64,000 nucleotides of DNA from Herpetosiphon geysericola (GTDB taxonomy: Bacteria > Chloroflexota > Chloroflexia > Chloroflexales > Herpetosiphonaceae). The notes beneath the pieces are model-generated. The model worked only from the letters and a program-made list of their open reading frames with translations. It made no database searches and was not told the origin of the DNA. Made by a program: the position numbers and the translations under genes. The stretch spans positions 1 to 64,000 of the forward strand of contig NZ_LGKP01000010.1 in assembly GCF_001306135.1 (NCBI RefSeq), given 5' to 3'. Positions 50,850 to 60,097 of the stretch are shown piece by piece. The number at the start of each line of letters is the position of its first letter. The stretch's first letter is position 1.

Positions 50850-52511
50850 TTAGCTCGCTACTTTCACAGTCGCTTGATCGCCAGTTTCAATCAAATAGAC
50901 GCTGCCTTTATGCGCCTTGGCTCGCTTTTTCACATCGGCGGCCAAATCGCCAAACTCGGCAAAGTGAGTAATCTGGTGATTGAGGCTCGAAACGACGCCA
51001 ATCGAGATGCTTACAAACGGAAATTGCTTGGGATTGCCCTCGCGATCGTTTTGGCGAATAAAGCCGCGTTGGCGCGATTCAATGTCGTAATACAGCGGCG
51101 CAAGCTGATCAAACTCACGAATGATCGATTCGCAGATCGCCGCCACATTATCGGGATGGGCCAGAAACACAAAATCATCGCCGCCAATATGGCCCACAAA
51201 ATCGCCAGCCGCTCCCGAACGCTCGACCGCGCCAGTGATAATTCGCGCAGTTTGGTGGATAATCGCATCGCCTTTGAGAAAGCCATATTGATCGTTGTAG
51301 GCTTTGAAGTGGTCAAGGTCGCAGTAGCCCACCACAAACGGCTGTTTGCGATCCAAGCGAGCGGCAATCGCCCGTTCAATCGCCCGATTGCCTGGTAGCA
51401 TCGTCGATGGGTTGGCGTTGCCTTCGACTTCGCGGCGGCGTAGCGAGGCACTGATTCGCGCTAGCAATTCGTTCCAATCAAAGGGCTTGGTAATATAATC
51501 GTCTGCGCCAAGTTGAAAGCCACGTACTTTTTCTTCGGGCTTGCCCAGCGCTGAAACCAGCATCAACGGCGTGGTGGCAGTTTGGGTGCGTTCGCGTAGT
51601 TGGCGCAGCACCGTCCAGCCATCAATATCAGGCAACATCAAATCGAGCATAATCAAATCGAAGGGCTGGCGCATGGCTAAACGCAAGCCTTCCTCGCCGC
51701 TAGTGGTAACGGTAATCGAATAGCCAGCATTCGACAAGCCTTGGCTGACAACTTGCTGAATTTCTTGATCATCTTCGATAACCAAAAGCTCGGCGATGGT
51801 TTTCTTGCGGCTTTTGATCACCAACTCGCTGACCATAATTGGCAAGCGATCCAAGGCTTCGTCTTTGCGAATAATTTGCAGCCGTGGGTCAAGCTCTAGT
51901 TTTTCGGTTTGGGTCGCTTCCAAACCAGTGTAAATAATAATTGGAATATGCTTGGTTTCAGGGTCTTCGCCCAACACAAAGGCCACTTGTTCGCCATTGA
52001 GGTGCGGCAACATGAGATCGAGAATAATCGCGACTGGTTGATAGGCCCGCGCCAGATCTAAGCCCGCCATGCCATCGGGCGCAGTAACCACGTTATAGCC
52101 CGATTGCGTCAAGCGAGCCGAAACCACAGCCCGATAGGTCTGCGAATCTTCAATCAACAAAACACATGGCTTGCTTGTGTCGATGTCTGGGGGATATTTG
52201 GGCAAGGCCGAATTTGCCACTTCTGCAGGCGCGTGGTTTGCTTGCTGCGGGCGTTGAGCCAGCACCTCATCAGGGATAATGACCTGAATACCCGTTGCAT
52301 GGTCAAACATATATTCTTGCAACACATCAATTGCGCTGCCCAAGCGGGTTGCAGAGCGATTGAGCAAGCCCATCACTTCGGCAATTTGGGCCGAATTGGC
52401 GTTGGTTTCGGCTAAATAACGTTCAAGCAAGGCCAAACCTGCATTCAAGGTGGTGAGCGGCGTTGCAAAACGGTGAACAAAACGAGAACGGCGTTCGTAG
52501 CTATCCATACA
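50850..52511 (-). CDS. HisKA-like/REC-REC-GGDEF signalling protein
   Basis: A 553-residue cytoplasmic protein. Residues about 8-60 look like a lone dimerisation helix pair with FVHRFATPLTTL (H-box-like), with no ATPase domain. Two receiver domains follow: about 120-230 (acceptor Asp in IILDLMLPHLNG) and 248-365 (Asp in IMLDLMLPDIDG, Lys in ITKPFDW). The C-terminal diguanylate cyclase domain has DLDHFKAYND and GGDDF in place of GGDEF. The inhibitory RxxD site five residues before is absent (AAGD), so product feedback is probably lost. GGAGA sets the start at 52511. It lies 22 bp after the membrane sensor gene and probably acts with it. Confidence 0.82.
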   Translation of the reverse strand, partial: CMDSYERRSRFVHRFATPLTTLNAGLALLERYLAETNANSAQIAEVMGLLNRSATRLGSAIDVLQEYMFDHATGIQVIIPDEVLAQRPQQANHAPAEVANSALPKYPPDIDTSKPCVLLIEDSQTYRAVVSARLTQSGYNVVTAPDGMAGLDLARAYQPVAIILDLMLPHLNGEQVAFVLGEDPETKHIPIIIYTGLEATQTEKLELDPRLQIIRKDEALDRLPIMVSELVIKSRKKTIAELLVIEDDQEIQQVVSQGLSNAGYSITVTTSGEEGLRLAMRQPFDLIMLDLMLPDIDGWTVLRQLRERTQTATTPLMLVSALGKPEEKVRGFQLGADDYITKPFDWNELLARISASLRRREVEGNANPSTMLPGNRAIERAIAARLDRKQPFVVGYCDLDHFKAYNDQYGFLKGDAIIHQTARIITGAVERSGAAGDFVGHIGGDDFVFLAHPDNVAAICESIIREFDQLAPLYYDIESRQRGFIRQNDREGNPKQFPFVSISIGVVSSLNHQITHFAEFGDLAADVKKRAKAHKGSVYLIETGDQATVKVAS

Positions 52512-52533
52512 GGTATCTCCAGATGCCTTGCGC

Positions 52534-54471
52534 TTAGGGACGTTGTCGCTCAACCGAGCCGGAAGGGCGATCGCCTTGGTCTTCCATCAGCGCCAACTGA
52601 CGTGCCACTTCTTCCACCGCCACCCGTTGTTTTCGATAAAAATCCGATTCGCTCATTGCGAGCTTATCTATAATCTCGCGAATCCGTAAGCCTTTGAGAA
52701 AGCGTAACTCTAAAATATTGTAAATCATCCATTCGGGCGCAGAAGGATCAAGTTGATCTTCAGGCCGAATGTTTTCGATCGCTTGGCGCAACACGCCTTG
52801 TAAGGCGCGGGTTGGGCTGCCACCTTGGGTATTAAGCAATTGACGCACCGTCCGCAAATCGAGCAATGGGCTATCGCTCAGTTTCGGCCCGCCCCAATAG
52901 TGCGAAAGCGCATCTTTCACCAATTGGGGAAACTCAGGGTGCAACGCCACATCAGCAATCGCATCGGCCATTTCCGAAGCTGGCGTTTCAATTTCGCTGG
53001 TTAATTGTAACAGCGAAGCACTCTGCGGGGCTAGCCCACGCAACGAGCTAAATAGATTTTGCTGCAATTGCATATGCGTCAGCGCCAATTCCATCTGATG
53101 CGCCAAGGTTGCGATTAATTGGCGGGTTGGGATGGTCAGCTGTTCTGGTTTGCAGCCAATCCCAATTGCACCCAGTAATTCCTGCTGGCTATTGTACAAT
53201 GGCAACAAGCAAAACCCATCGTGAATGCTAAAATCCTCAACCTCGGGCATGCGATCGTTGCGAAAAGCGCCATGCGGCAAGCTTTGCAATAGCTCGCTAA
53301 TATTATTGACATTCAAAAACTGTTTGATCGTGCGGCGCGGGCCACACGAGGCTTGAACTGTAAATTGATCCTCATTGGGAGCCAGCACAAAGCCCGATTC
53401 AACCCGCAACGAGCCGCAAACGGCCACCAAGGTATTTTCGAGCAATTGGCGTAAATCTTGGCGCGTAAAAGCCCGCTCCTCGAAACGCCGCATCCAGCGC
53501 ACTTCATCACTATCTTGGCGATAAATCAAAGTATCGACGGTTGGCCGAATTCGCCCAATAAAAATTGGCATCACCACCGTCATCAACATAACCCCAAAGA
53601 TCGTGATCGTTGCGCGCGGCAAGCCTGTTGCAGCACTCAGTGGCTCGACCGACTGCAAACAGATAATCAAGGCCACGCCAACGACTGGCCCATATAAAAT
53701 GTATCTTAAGAAATTATACTTAACTAAGCGATCGGGAACAATCACCCCATGGAAAGCAACGCTATAGGTCATGAGGGTCATCATCACTCCTACGCCGGTT
53801 GTGCTTGCACCCAGTAGCATCAACGACAGCCAGGATGGCACAACCTTAGTATTGGCAGCGATGATTAAATAGGGAAACACCCCCAAAAAGGGCGCTAAAA
53901 AAGAAGTACTTAAATACCATAAGCGCCGTCGATTGGCGGGCGTGATCGAGCGGCGATGGGCTTGGCGAATACACCACACGCCCAATAGACACACCGCCAC
54001 AAAATAGCTAATAAAAAACCAAAACAGCGGCCCTTTGCCAAAGCCAACATACGGCTGACTGGGCACATCGATCACCAAAAGATTGCTGGTGAGTGCTACC
54101 AACCAAAAGCCAACGCTAAATGTATAGAATAATGGTAAAAGCACTCGCGTCCACATACGTGGATCACCAGTGCTGCGCAGCAGCGATTCAGCAAAGTGGT
54201 AGTAGGCCGCAGGCACAAGGCTAATTCCTGCCCATTGAATGCGCCAAAGTACATGGCGAGTAGCCTCAGTTTGCGCTTGACGTTGCAGAATTGCGCCCCC
54301 AAGCACAATCATCAAGCCAACGATCAGCAAACAAAATGAACGAGCTACCCCATTGCGCCAATTGTGCAGGGCAATATAGGCAAATAACGAAAAACCTACG
54401 ACCACAATTGCTGCTAGCGTTAGGTCATTGGCTGCTAGCAAAAAATTAGTCCACGAAAACGCCGCCACCAT
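52534..54471 (-). CDS. membrane sensor with GAF-like domain and C-terminal HTH, no kinase domain
   Basis: A 645-residue protein. About eight N-terminal helices (10-300) resemble the 7TM sensor regions of histidine kinases. Residues about 325-480 form a GAF-like domain (AVCGSLRVESGFVLAP ... LLPLYNSQQELLGAIGIG). The C terminus (about 555-645) has a helix-turn-helix of the sigma-region-4 type (ELRFLKGLRIREIIDKLAMSESDFYRKQR). No HisKA or HATPase domain is seen. It may be a membrane-bound transcription factor, or it may pass a signal to the REC-REC-GGDEF protein encoded 22 bp downstream. AGGT lies just before the ATG. Confidence 0.78.
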   Translation of the reverse strand: MVAAFSWTNFLLAANDLTLAAIVVVGFSLFAYIALHNWRNGVARSFCLLIVGLMIVLGGAILQRQAQTEATRHVLWRIQWAGISLVPAAYYHFAESLLRSTGDPRMWTRVLLPLFYTFSVGFWLVALTSNLLVIDVPSQPYVGFGKGPLFWFFISYFVAVCLLGVWCIRQAHRRSITPANRRRLWYLSTSFLAPFLGVFPYLIIAANTKVVPSWLSLMLLGASTTGVGVMMTLMTYSVAFHGVIVPDRLVKYNFLRYILYGPVVGVALIICLQSVEPLSAATGLPRATITIFGVMLMTVVMPIFIGRIRPTVDTLIYRQDSDEVRWMRRFEERAFTRQDLRQLLENTLVAVCGSLRVESGFVLAPNEDQFTVQASCGPRRTIKQFLNVNNISELLQSLPHGAFRNDRMPEVEDFSIHDGFCLLPLYNSQQELLGAIGIGCKPEQLTIPTRQLIATLAHQMELALTHMQLQQNLFSSLRGLAPQSASLLQLTSEIETPASEMADAIADVALHPEFPQLVKDALSHYWGGPKLSDSPLLDLRTVRQLLNTQGGSPTRALQGVLRQAIENIRPEDQLDPSAPEWMIYNILELRFLKGLRIREIIDKLAMSESDFYRKQRVAVEEVARQLALMEDQGDRPSGSVERQRP

Positions 54472-54565
54472 ACCTAAATTTCCTAGCGATTGAGAATGTA
54501 GTTTGCGAACTGTGGCCGCAGCACTGCCGCCAACTTGAATTATAGCATGGCGCGACCAGCCGTTT

Positions 54566-54853
54566 CTAAAGCACTAATTTGATTGCCGCCAGCCATGCCA
54601 CAATTCCCGCAATCAGACCTACGCCTAAAAGCAAGTTTCGGTTGCGGGTTGATTCAGGCGTGTTCGATTGCATCACGCTAAAGCAACTGAAGCTAATGCC
54701 AGCGCCAAGCAGCATCAGGCCCGTCCAGAGATCGCCAAAGATGCTTAACAACAAGCCAGCCAAGGCCAAAATCGCTCCCAAAATGATCAATAGTTTTGAG
54801 CCAAACAACTTACCTGGCGCATCATTGGGGTTGCCATAGGGTGTTAGTGGCAT
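54566..54853 (-). CDS. small membrane protein
   Basis: A 95-residue protein with about three hydrophobic segments (KLLIILGAILALAGLLLSIFG, LMLLGAGISFSCF, LLLGVGLIAGIVAWLAA). No known family is recognised. AGGAGA sets the ATG at 54853; a longer frame to 54880 is possible but has no site. It stands alone between the sensor and NUDIX genes. Confidence 0.7.
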   Translation of the reverse strand: MPLTPYGNPNDAPGKLFGSKLLIILGAILALAGLLLSIFGDLWTGLMLLGAGISFSCFSVMQSNTPESTRNRNLLLGVGLIAGIVAWLAAIKLVL

Positions 54854-54924
54854 AGGTATTCTCCTGCATGCAACAAGCACGGGGTAAGCCGTGCCTGTTG
54901 TGTTTTGATTAAATTATTCCTGCA

Positions 54925-55446
54925 TTAAGCTTGCCAAGCAATCCGCAGTTGATTGTGCTCGTCGTAGGAATAATGAGCAAAAAATGGCGGGTCATGCGGC
55001 TGCATGCTCAACACTTTTGGCAACAGAATCGCCAAATCATCAACTAAATCGCTGGTTGGCAGTTGGTCTGCCGCGTGCCATTCCAACGCGCCTTCGATGC
55101 TCGGCACAAAGTTTTGCTCGCTGGCTTCGGCAGTCCACACCGCCATCACAATGCCCACCTCAGCGCCGCTATCGATATGCACAATCCCAGCAAGCCGGGG
55201 CGTGGCAACCGTCAAGCCAGTTTCTTCGTGCACCTCGCGCAACGTCGCGCTCAGAAAATCTTCGTTGCGCTCGATATGGCCGCCAACGCCGTTTAAGCGA
55301 TTGGGCCATACTCGCTTGGTGGGAGCGCCGCGCAACAGCAATACTTGGCGCTCGGCTCCGCTGCCATAGGTTACAAAACACAGCGTCCGTGGAATCGCCT
55401 GCCAACGATGCAAATTGTTGTTAATCCCTTGATCTTCACGCCCCAT
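54925..55446 (-). CDS. NUDIX hydrolase
   Basis: A 173-residue protein. The NUDIX box G-x5-E-x7-REV-x-EETGL reads GGHIERNEDFLSATLREVHE plus ETGL near residue 55-77. It would hydrolyse a nucleoside diphosphate linked to another group; the substrate is not indicated. It starts 6 bp after the Ser/Thr kinase gene's stop, so they are one operon, and a second NUDIX gene lies on the other side of the kinase. Confidence 0.82.
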   Translation of the reverse strand: MGREDQGINNNLHRWQAIPRTLCFVTYGSGAERQVLLLRGAPTKRVWPNRLNGVGGHIERNEDFLSATLREVHEETGLTVATPRLAGIVHIDSGAEVGIVMAVWTAEASEQNFVPSIEGALEWHAADQLPTSDLVDDLAILLPKVLSMQPHDPPFFAHYSYDEHNQLRIAWQA

Positions 55447-55451
55447 AATGC

Positions 55452-57116
55452 TTACCTCGGTATTGCCCCAGGGCCACGCACTTTGGCCATGCCCATTACG
55501 GCTTCAGCTAAATTCGCGTCGAGTTTATAGGCTTTTTCGTAGGCTTGCAAGGCATCGTTGTTTTTGCGCAGATCAAAGAAGGCTTGGCCTTTGCCACACC
55601 ATGCTTGGGCATCGCGTGGATTGACCTTCAAGGCTTGATCAAAGTAGTACAAGGCTTGCTTGGCTTGATTTAATTCGAGCGAGGCATAGCCCATACTCCG
55701 CCAAGTAATTGGATCATTTGGGTCGAGCTTGGAAGCATATTCGTAGGCTTGAAAGGCCTCTTTGGGCAAGGCCAATGCACTATAGACGCGGCCACGGCCC
55801 AGCCATGCTCGCCGCTCTTTTTTATCCAAGTTCAAGGCCAAATCATAATCTTCCAAGGCTTCGCGCAGTTGATACAAATATTCGTGCGATTCGCCTGAAA
55901 GCCAGTGTAGGCGCACTTCTTCATCACGCGTTGGATAGAGCGTCAAAGCATGTTCGTAGCTTTTGAGTGCATCGTTGTAGGCCAACAAGGCCACTTGGCA
56001 CATTCCCAAATTGAGCCAATAGGTTGCGCGCGCACTTTCTAGCTCGGTGGCTTGGCGAAAGCATTTGAGCGCAGCACTATATTCGTGCAACGACATATGC
56101 ACAATGCCCTTGGCATTCAGATCAGCGGCTTGGGTTTCGACGCTAATCGTCACGGTTGGGCGGGCCAGTTCTTCGCCCAAGTGATATTTGCGCAGCCACT
56201 GCAAATCATGTTCAAGTTCATCGAACGATTGGTAGCGGTCGTTGGCTTTTTTGGCCAAACAGCGCAAAATCACGTGGTCGCAACCGCGGCGCAAATCGGG
56301 CCGTACTTCCGAAGGTGTTGGCGGTGGCACGTTGCAATGCAAATGGGTCAATTCAGCAACCGTCGGCGCTTTGAAGGGCAAATCGCCAATCATCATCTCA
56401 TATAGCATCACGCCCATTGCATAAATATCGCTGGTTGTGCCTAACGGTGTGCCTGGCGCACGTTGCTCTGGCGACATGTACGGTTGCGAGCCACCAAACA
56501 AATCGCTGGCATGGGTCACAATTTTGCTGTCGTTATGCTGCGAATCGTGGCCCCAGCGCACTTTATTCGAAACGCTGGCACCTTGGGCCAAGCCAAAGTC
56601 GGTCACTTTGGCAATGCCTTCTGGCGTAACCATCACATTATCGGGCTTGAGATCGCGGTGAATCAAATTACAACGATCGTAGGCATATTGCATGCCCCAG
56701 CAAATTTGGATGGCAAAATCGAGAATATGTTTAAAGCGCAAGCGGCCACGGCGCATCATCTCGCGCAGCGAAACTCCAGGTACAAACTCCATAACGATAT
56801 GCGGACGGCCTGCAATCGTCACAATTCTGGTTGCTTCGACAACGTTTGGATGCGAACCAAGCCGCATCCAAACTTCGGCCTCACGGGTGAAATTGGCAAT
56901 TGCACTATCGACCCATGTGAATTTTGCTTGAAACGTTTTCATGGCCACGGTCTGCTCCGAACGCAAATCGCGGGCAATGTAAACCAAGCCCATAAAACCT
57001 TTGCGCACATTGCGCACCAAGTAGCGTTGGTCGATGATATCGCCAACTTTAAACTCTACGCCCTTTAAATTATCGGCATCATCAGAGCGCGAGAGGAGCT
57101 TATCGAGAATGGCCAC
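55452..57116 (-). CDS. Ser/Thr protein kinase with C-terminal TPR array
   Basis: A 554-residue cytoplasmic protein. The Hanks-type kinase domain (about 30-295) has the Lys in VAMKTF, catalytic loop HRDLKPDNVM, DFG and MSPEQRAPG. The glycine loop reads VRKGFMGLVY, lacking the first Gly of GxGxxG. Residues about 330-545 form at least six TPR repeats (e.g. YWLNLGMCQVALLAYNDALKSYE, AWCGKGQAFFDLRKNNDALQ), which should bind a partner protein. There is no transmembrane helix, unlike PknB. GTG start with GAGG. Confidence 0.88.
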   Translation of the reverse strand: MAILDKLLSRSDDADNLKGVEFKVGDIIDQRYLVRNVRKGFMGLVYIARDLRSEQTVAMKTFQAKFTWVDSAIANFTREAEVWMRLGSHPNVVEATRIVTIAGRPHIVMEFVPGVSLREMMRRGRLRFKHILDFAIQICWGMQYAYDRCNLIHRDLKPDNVMVTPEGIAKVTDFGLAQGASVSNKVRWGHDSQHNDSKIVTHASDLFGGSQPYMSPEQRAPGTPLGTTSDIYAMGVMLYEMMIGDLPFKAPTVAELTHLHCNVPPPTPSEVRPDLRRGCDHVILRCLAKKANDRYQSFDELEHDLQWLRKYHLGEELARPTVTISVETQAADLNAKGIVHMSLHEYSAALKCFRQATELESARATYWLNLGMCQVALLAYNDALKSYEHALTLYPTRDEEVRLHWLSGESHEYLYQLREALEDYDLALNLDKKERRAWLGRGRVYSALALPKEAFQAYEYASKLDPNDPITWRSMGYASLELNQAKQALYYFDQALKVNPRDAQAWCGKGQAFFDLRKNNDALQAYEKAYKLDANLAEAVMGMAKVRGPGAIPR

Positions 57117-57124
57117 AGCTCACC

Positions 57125-57586
57125 TCATTGATTGTGATTTGGTTGATGGTCGCCGACTGAAGCTGAACGTTGTTCGCGTAGAATCGCTGCTGGTTGATTG
57201 CTCAAGGCATCGAGCACTCGCTCACGATGTTTTGGCAGAAATTGTTCGGTAGGCAAGGATTCTGGGGCAAACCACTGATGTTCCGCAGATTCCTCGGTTG
57301 TTTGGAGTTCCCCGCCAAGCACATTGCACTCAAAGGTTAGCACGACTTCATGCTTTTGGGGCTTGGAATAGACCCCAACCAGCCGATTTACGGCAACCTC
57401 TAAGCCTGTTTCTTCGCGCACCTCACGAATAATGCCCTCGCTGACACTTTCGTGGGCTTCAACCCCGCCACCTGGCAAATTCCACCAGCCGCTATCAGCC
57501 CGTCGTGAAAGCAACACTGCACCATTGGAATTAAAAATAAGCGCAAATGCCGCTACCCGATGGCTCGGTGGATGGATCTTGGTCAT
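57125..57586 (-). CDS. NUDIX hydrolase
   Basis: A 153-residue protein with a clear box GGGVEAHESVSEGIIREVREETGL near residues 40-63 (given in parts: GGGVEAHES, REVREETGL). MutT-like in size. AGGAG sets the ATG at 57586. It lies 8 bp upstream of the kinase gene and starts the NUDIX-kinase-NUDIX operon. Substrate unknown. Confidence 0.82.
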   Translation of the reverse strand: MTKIHPPSHRVAAFALIFNSNGAVLLSRRADSGWWNLPGGGVEAHESVSEGIIREVREETGLEVAVNRLVGVYSKPQKHEVVLTFECNVLGGELQTTEESAEHQWFAPESLPTEQFLPKHRERVLDALSNQPAAILREQRSASVGDHQPNHNQ

Positions 57587-57706
57587 CGTTGACGCTCCTA
57601 AAAACGAAAAATGAATAATAGTCGTCGCAGACCAAAGCAAAAGAATATCCAATGCTCTAAACATTGGCTTAACACTATCATAACGTGGTGATCAAGAGGG
57701 GCAAGA

Positions 57707-58912
57707 TTAAGCCTTTGGTTGTTGATCAAGACTTTTGGCTAATAGCATGCCTTGTAGTAGGATCGTCGCATCGGCGGCCCGCCGTTGACGGCTCAATGCT
57801 TGAATCGATTCTAATAAGGCTGCATTAGCATCGTTTTGTGCTTGCACAATTGGCACAACAAAATCACGAGTGGCCAAACGTAATAGGCCGTTGCGAATTG
57901 CCCCCAACCACGGTCGCCGCGCTGGAATCGGCGCTGGTGCAACATTCACTTTAGCACGAAGTTGGCGTTCAATCCATTGCAATTCGGTTTCGCCACCGTC
58001 GGCAGTTTCATCAGGAAAAATATCAAGTTCGCTGATCACCGGCTGCGATTCATGGTTTAAAAAGGCTGATTGATAGGCCAAATAGGCAATCTTCAGCGCT
58101 TGAATCTCATCGTCGCTCGCACAAGCGCGAATATGGCCCATCTCGGCAGGGAGCCAAGTGCGCATCAGCCAAGTATTGTTGAAATATTTAAAAAGGTAGC
58201 GCAAGCGATTGAAATGATAGAGCTGCAAATAAACAGCGCTACGATGGCCCACGCTTGAGCCTTCAATATGGGTTGCAACTGCGCGCGGCGTATATAAAAT
58301 ATCCAGCCCTGCCCGGCGCAGGCGGGTGCAAAAATCAACTTCTTCATAATAGGCGGGGTAGAATTGCTCATCCAGCCCGTCGAGGCTTTCCCAGGTACTG
58401 CGCCGACACGCAAAGGCCGCGCCAGTCACATAATCGACGGTTTCTAGGGCGTCATATTGGCCTTGATCGTGCTCGCCGACTCCCCGATGATGGCCCAAAC
58501 CCCATGGCAAGCGCAAAACGCCACCTGCATGCTGAAGCGTGATTCCATCGCGATAGAGTAACTTGCCGCCAACCGCGCCAATATTTGGCCAGCGTTCCAA
58601 GGGCGCAATCAGTTGTTCAAGCCAAGCGGGCTGCACAATTAAATCGGGATTAGCCAGCACAATATATTCAGCAGAGGTTAATCGAGCGCCTTGGTTGCAG
58701 CCGCCTGCAAAGCCCAAATTAGCTCCGGTTTGCACAAAGCGCACTTGGGGAAATTGGCTTTTGACGATTTTGGCGGTTTCATCACGCGAGGCGTTATCGA
58801 CCACTACCAATTCGCTGGGCGCAGGATCAAGCGCCAACAACGAGTTGAGGCAATCGCCAATATAGCGAGCGTGGTTGTAGGTTACAACAATAATTGCAGC
58901 ATCAATCGTCAC
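57707..58912 (-). CDS. glycosyltransferase family 2, WbbL-like
   Basis: A 401-residue GT-A enzyme. The nucleotide-binding segment is IIVVTYNHARYIGDCL with VVVDNASRD, the metal-binding acidic motif lies in YIVLANPDLIV (variant of D-x-D), and the acceptor region has TGAAFACRRSTWESLDGLDEQF and YYEEVDFCTRLRRAG with the catalytic-side ED/EE. This pattern is typical of rhamnosyltransferases of the WbbL type. GAGG sets the GTG start at 58912; a longer frame to 59011 overlaps the mevalonate kinase gene. It may act with the glycan locus elsewhere. Confidence 0.83.
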   Translation of the reverse strand: MTIDAAIIVVTYNHARYIGDCLNSLLALDPAPSELVVVDNASRDETAKIVKSQFPQVRFVQTGANLGFAGGCNQGARLTSAEYIVLANPDLIVQPAWLEQLIAPLERWPNIGAVGGKLLYRDGITLQHAGGVLRLPWGLGHHRGVGEHDQGQYDALETVDYVTGAAFACRRSTWESLDGLDEQFYPAYYEEVDFCTRLRRAGLDILYTPRAVATHIEGSSVGHRSAVYLQLYHFNRLRYLFKYFNNTWLMRTWLPAEMGHIRACASDDEIQALKIAYLAYQSAFLNHESQPVISELDIFPDETADGGETELQWIERQLRAKVNVAPAPIPARRPWLGAIRNGLLRLATRDFVVPIVQAQNDANAALLESIQALSRQRRAADATILLQGMLLAKSLDQQPKA

Positions 58913-58922
58913 AGAAGCAACC

Positions 58923-59864
58923 TCATCGCTTTGAATCCGTTGGTAGCAAGCTGGTTTGCCAGGTTTGAACAGCGCCAGCCGCTCGCAGCTGTTGTTGAAC
59001 ATGGCTGGCACGCTCAGCGGAAACGAGCGCTAGCATAATTCCACCCCAGCCAGCGCCCGACATTTTTGCACCCCAAGCCCCAGCTTCAAGTGCGGCCTGC
59101 ACCAATTGATCAAGTTTGGAGCAAGAAACGCCGAGCGTTTGGAGTAATTGATGATTTTGGCTCAGCAATTGACCAAATGCTGGGCCAGCGTTGCTCGCGA
59201 GCGCTGCTTGAATTTGCCGCACTAGGCTGCCAATTGCCGCAAACTGAACATTATATGGCTCTTGATCGGCCAACCAGCGCTGGCGCAAATCGCCGACAAC
59301 CGCTTTAGTTTCGCTAGCGATGCCACTATCGGCGACCACAAAATGCCATTGCTTGCCCACCGCTAACGGCGCAATCAGTGGCTCGCCATGGGCTTGGCGC
59401 TGAAACAGAATTGGCTGTTCGTAGGCAACGACCGTATTATCAATGCCTGAGGGCGTGCCATGAAAGGCTTTTTCGCTCTGATACACCAAATCTGAGATAA
59501 CATGGGCTGCAAGCTGCTGGCCCGCCTGTTCGGCCAAGGCACGCACCAAGGCTGCACCAACCGCCGCGCCACTGCCCATGCCACTAGCAATTGGAATGCT
59601 GGAGCTGATCGTCAAGCGCAAATCAGGCTCTGGCAATTGCAAATAATCTAAGGTACGCTGAGCCAAATCGCTGAGCGGCGCAGTTGCCCGCAAACGCCAA
59701 ACCAAGCCCAAATCGGGCGCGTGCACGGTCATGCCAGCGCCAGAAGGAGCTGGTTCGGCGACGACGCTCGCTCGTAGGGCGGCAATCGGTATAGCTAAAG
59801 CAGGTTGAGCATACACCACGGCATGCTCGCCCGCTAAAATAAGTTTTCCTGGCGCACTATTCAT
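58923..59864 (-). CDS. mvk: mevalonate kinase
   Basis: A 313-residue GHMP-family kinase that phosphorylates mevalonate in isoprenoid synthesis. It has the N-terminal KLILAGEHAVVYAQPALA and the GHMP motif PIASGMGSGAAVGAALV near residue 92. The C-terminal KMSGAGWGGIMLAL is the third GHMP motif. The presence of this enzyme supports a mevalonate route in the host, as in several Chloroflexota. It would supply polyprenol carriers for the glycan locus. Other pathway genes are not in the window. Confidence 0.88.
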   Translation of the reverse strand: MNSAPGKLILAGEHAVVYAQPALAIPIAALRASVVAEPAPSGAGMTVHAPDLGLVWRLRATAPLSDLAQRTLDYLQLPEPDLRLTISSSIPIASGMGSGAAVGAALVRALAEQAGQQLAAHVISDLVYQSEKAFHGTPSGIDNTVVAYEQPILFQRQAHGEPLIAPLAVGKQWHFVVADSGIASETKAVVGDLRQRWLADQEPYNVQFAAIGSLVRQIQAALASNAGPAFGQLLSQNHQLLQTLGVSCSKLDQLVQAALEAGAWGAKMSGAGWGGIMLALVSAERASHVQQQLRAAGAVQTWQTSLLPTDSKR

Positions 59865-59898
59865 CGCGAGTATTATAGATCGAATATCTTAATATGCT

Positions 59899-59928
59899 GC
59901 GTGGCCTAATTAATCAATTAGGCCACGC
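59899..59928. other. perfect 13-bp stem-loop
   Basis: GCGTGGCCTAATT/AATTAGGCCACGC with a 4-nt loop lies between the small membrane protein gene and mvk. There is no T-run on either side. It could be a factor-independent terminator without Us, a mRNA stability element or a protein-binding site. Confidence 0.5.
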
Positions 59929-59938
59929 CAAAGTCAGC

Positions 59939-60097
59939 TTAATCCCACAAGAAATAACGCCCTGCTTGATAAATCATCCCCACGGCGGTCAAAATGACCG
60001 CCACATACCAAGGCACATCGAGAAACATCATGCCAACAACTAAGACCAAAAATAAAACCGCATAGATAATCAGCCAATTGCGAAAACCCTTGGACAT
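59939..60097 (-). CDS. 52-residue membrane protein
   Basis: A short protein (MSKGFRNWLIIYAVLF...) with two predicted hydrophobic segments (about 7-24 and 28-42). The ATG at 60097 follows AGGAG by 8 bp; another ATG two codons earlier is too close. No family is recognised. It is the kind of small gene that an automatic length cutoff could miss. Confidence 0.65.
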   Translation of the reverse strand: MSKGFRNWLIIYAVLFLVLVVGMMFLDVPWYVAVILTAVGMIYQAGRYFLWD

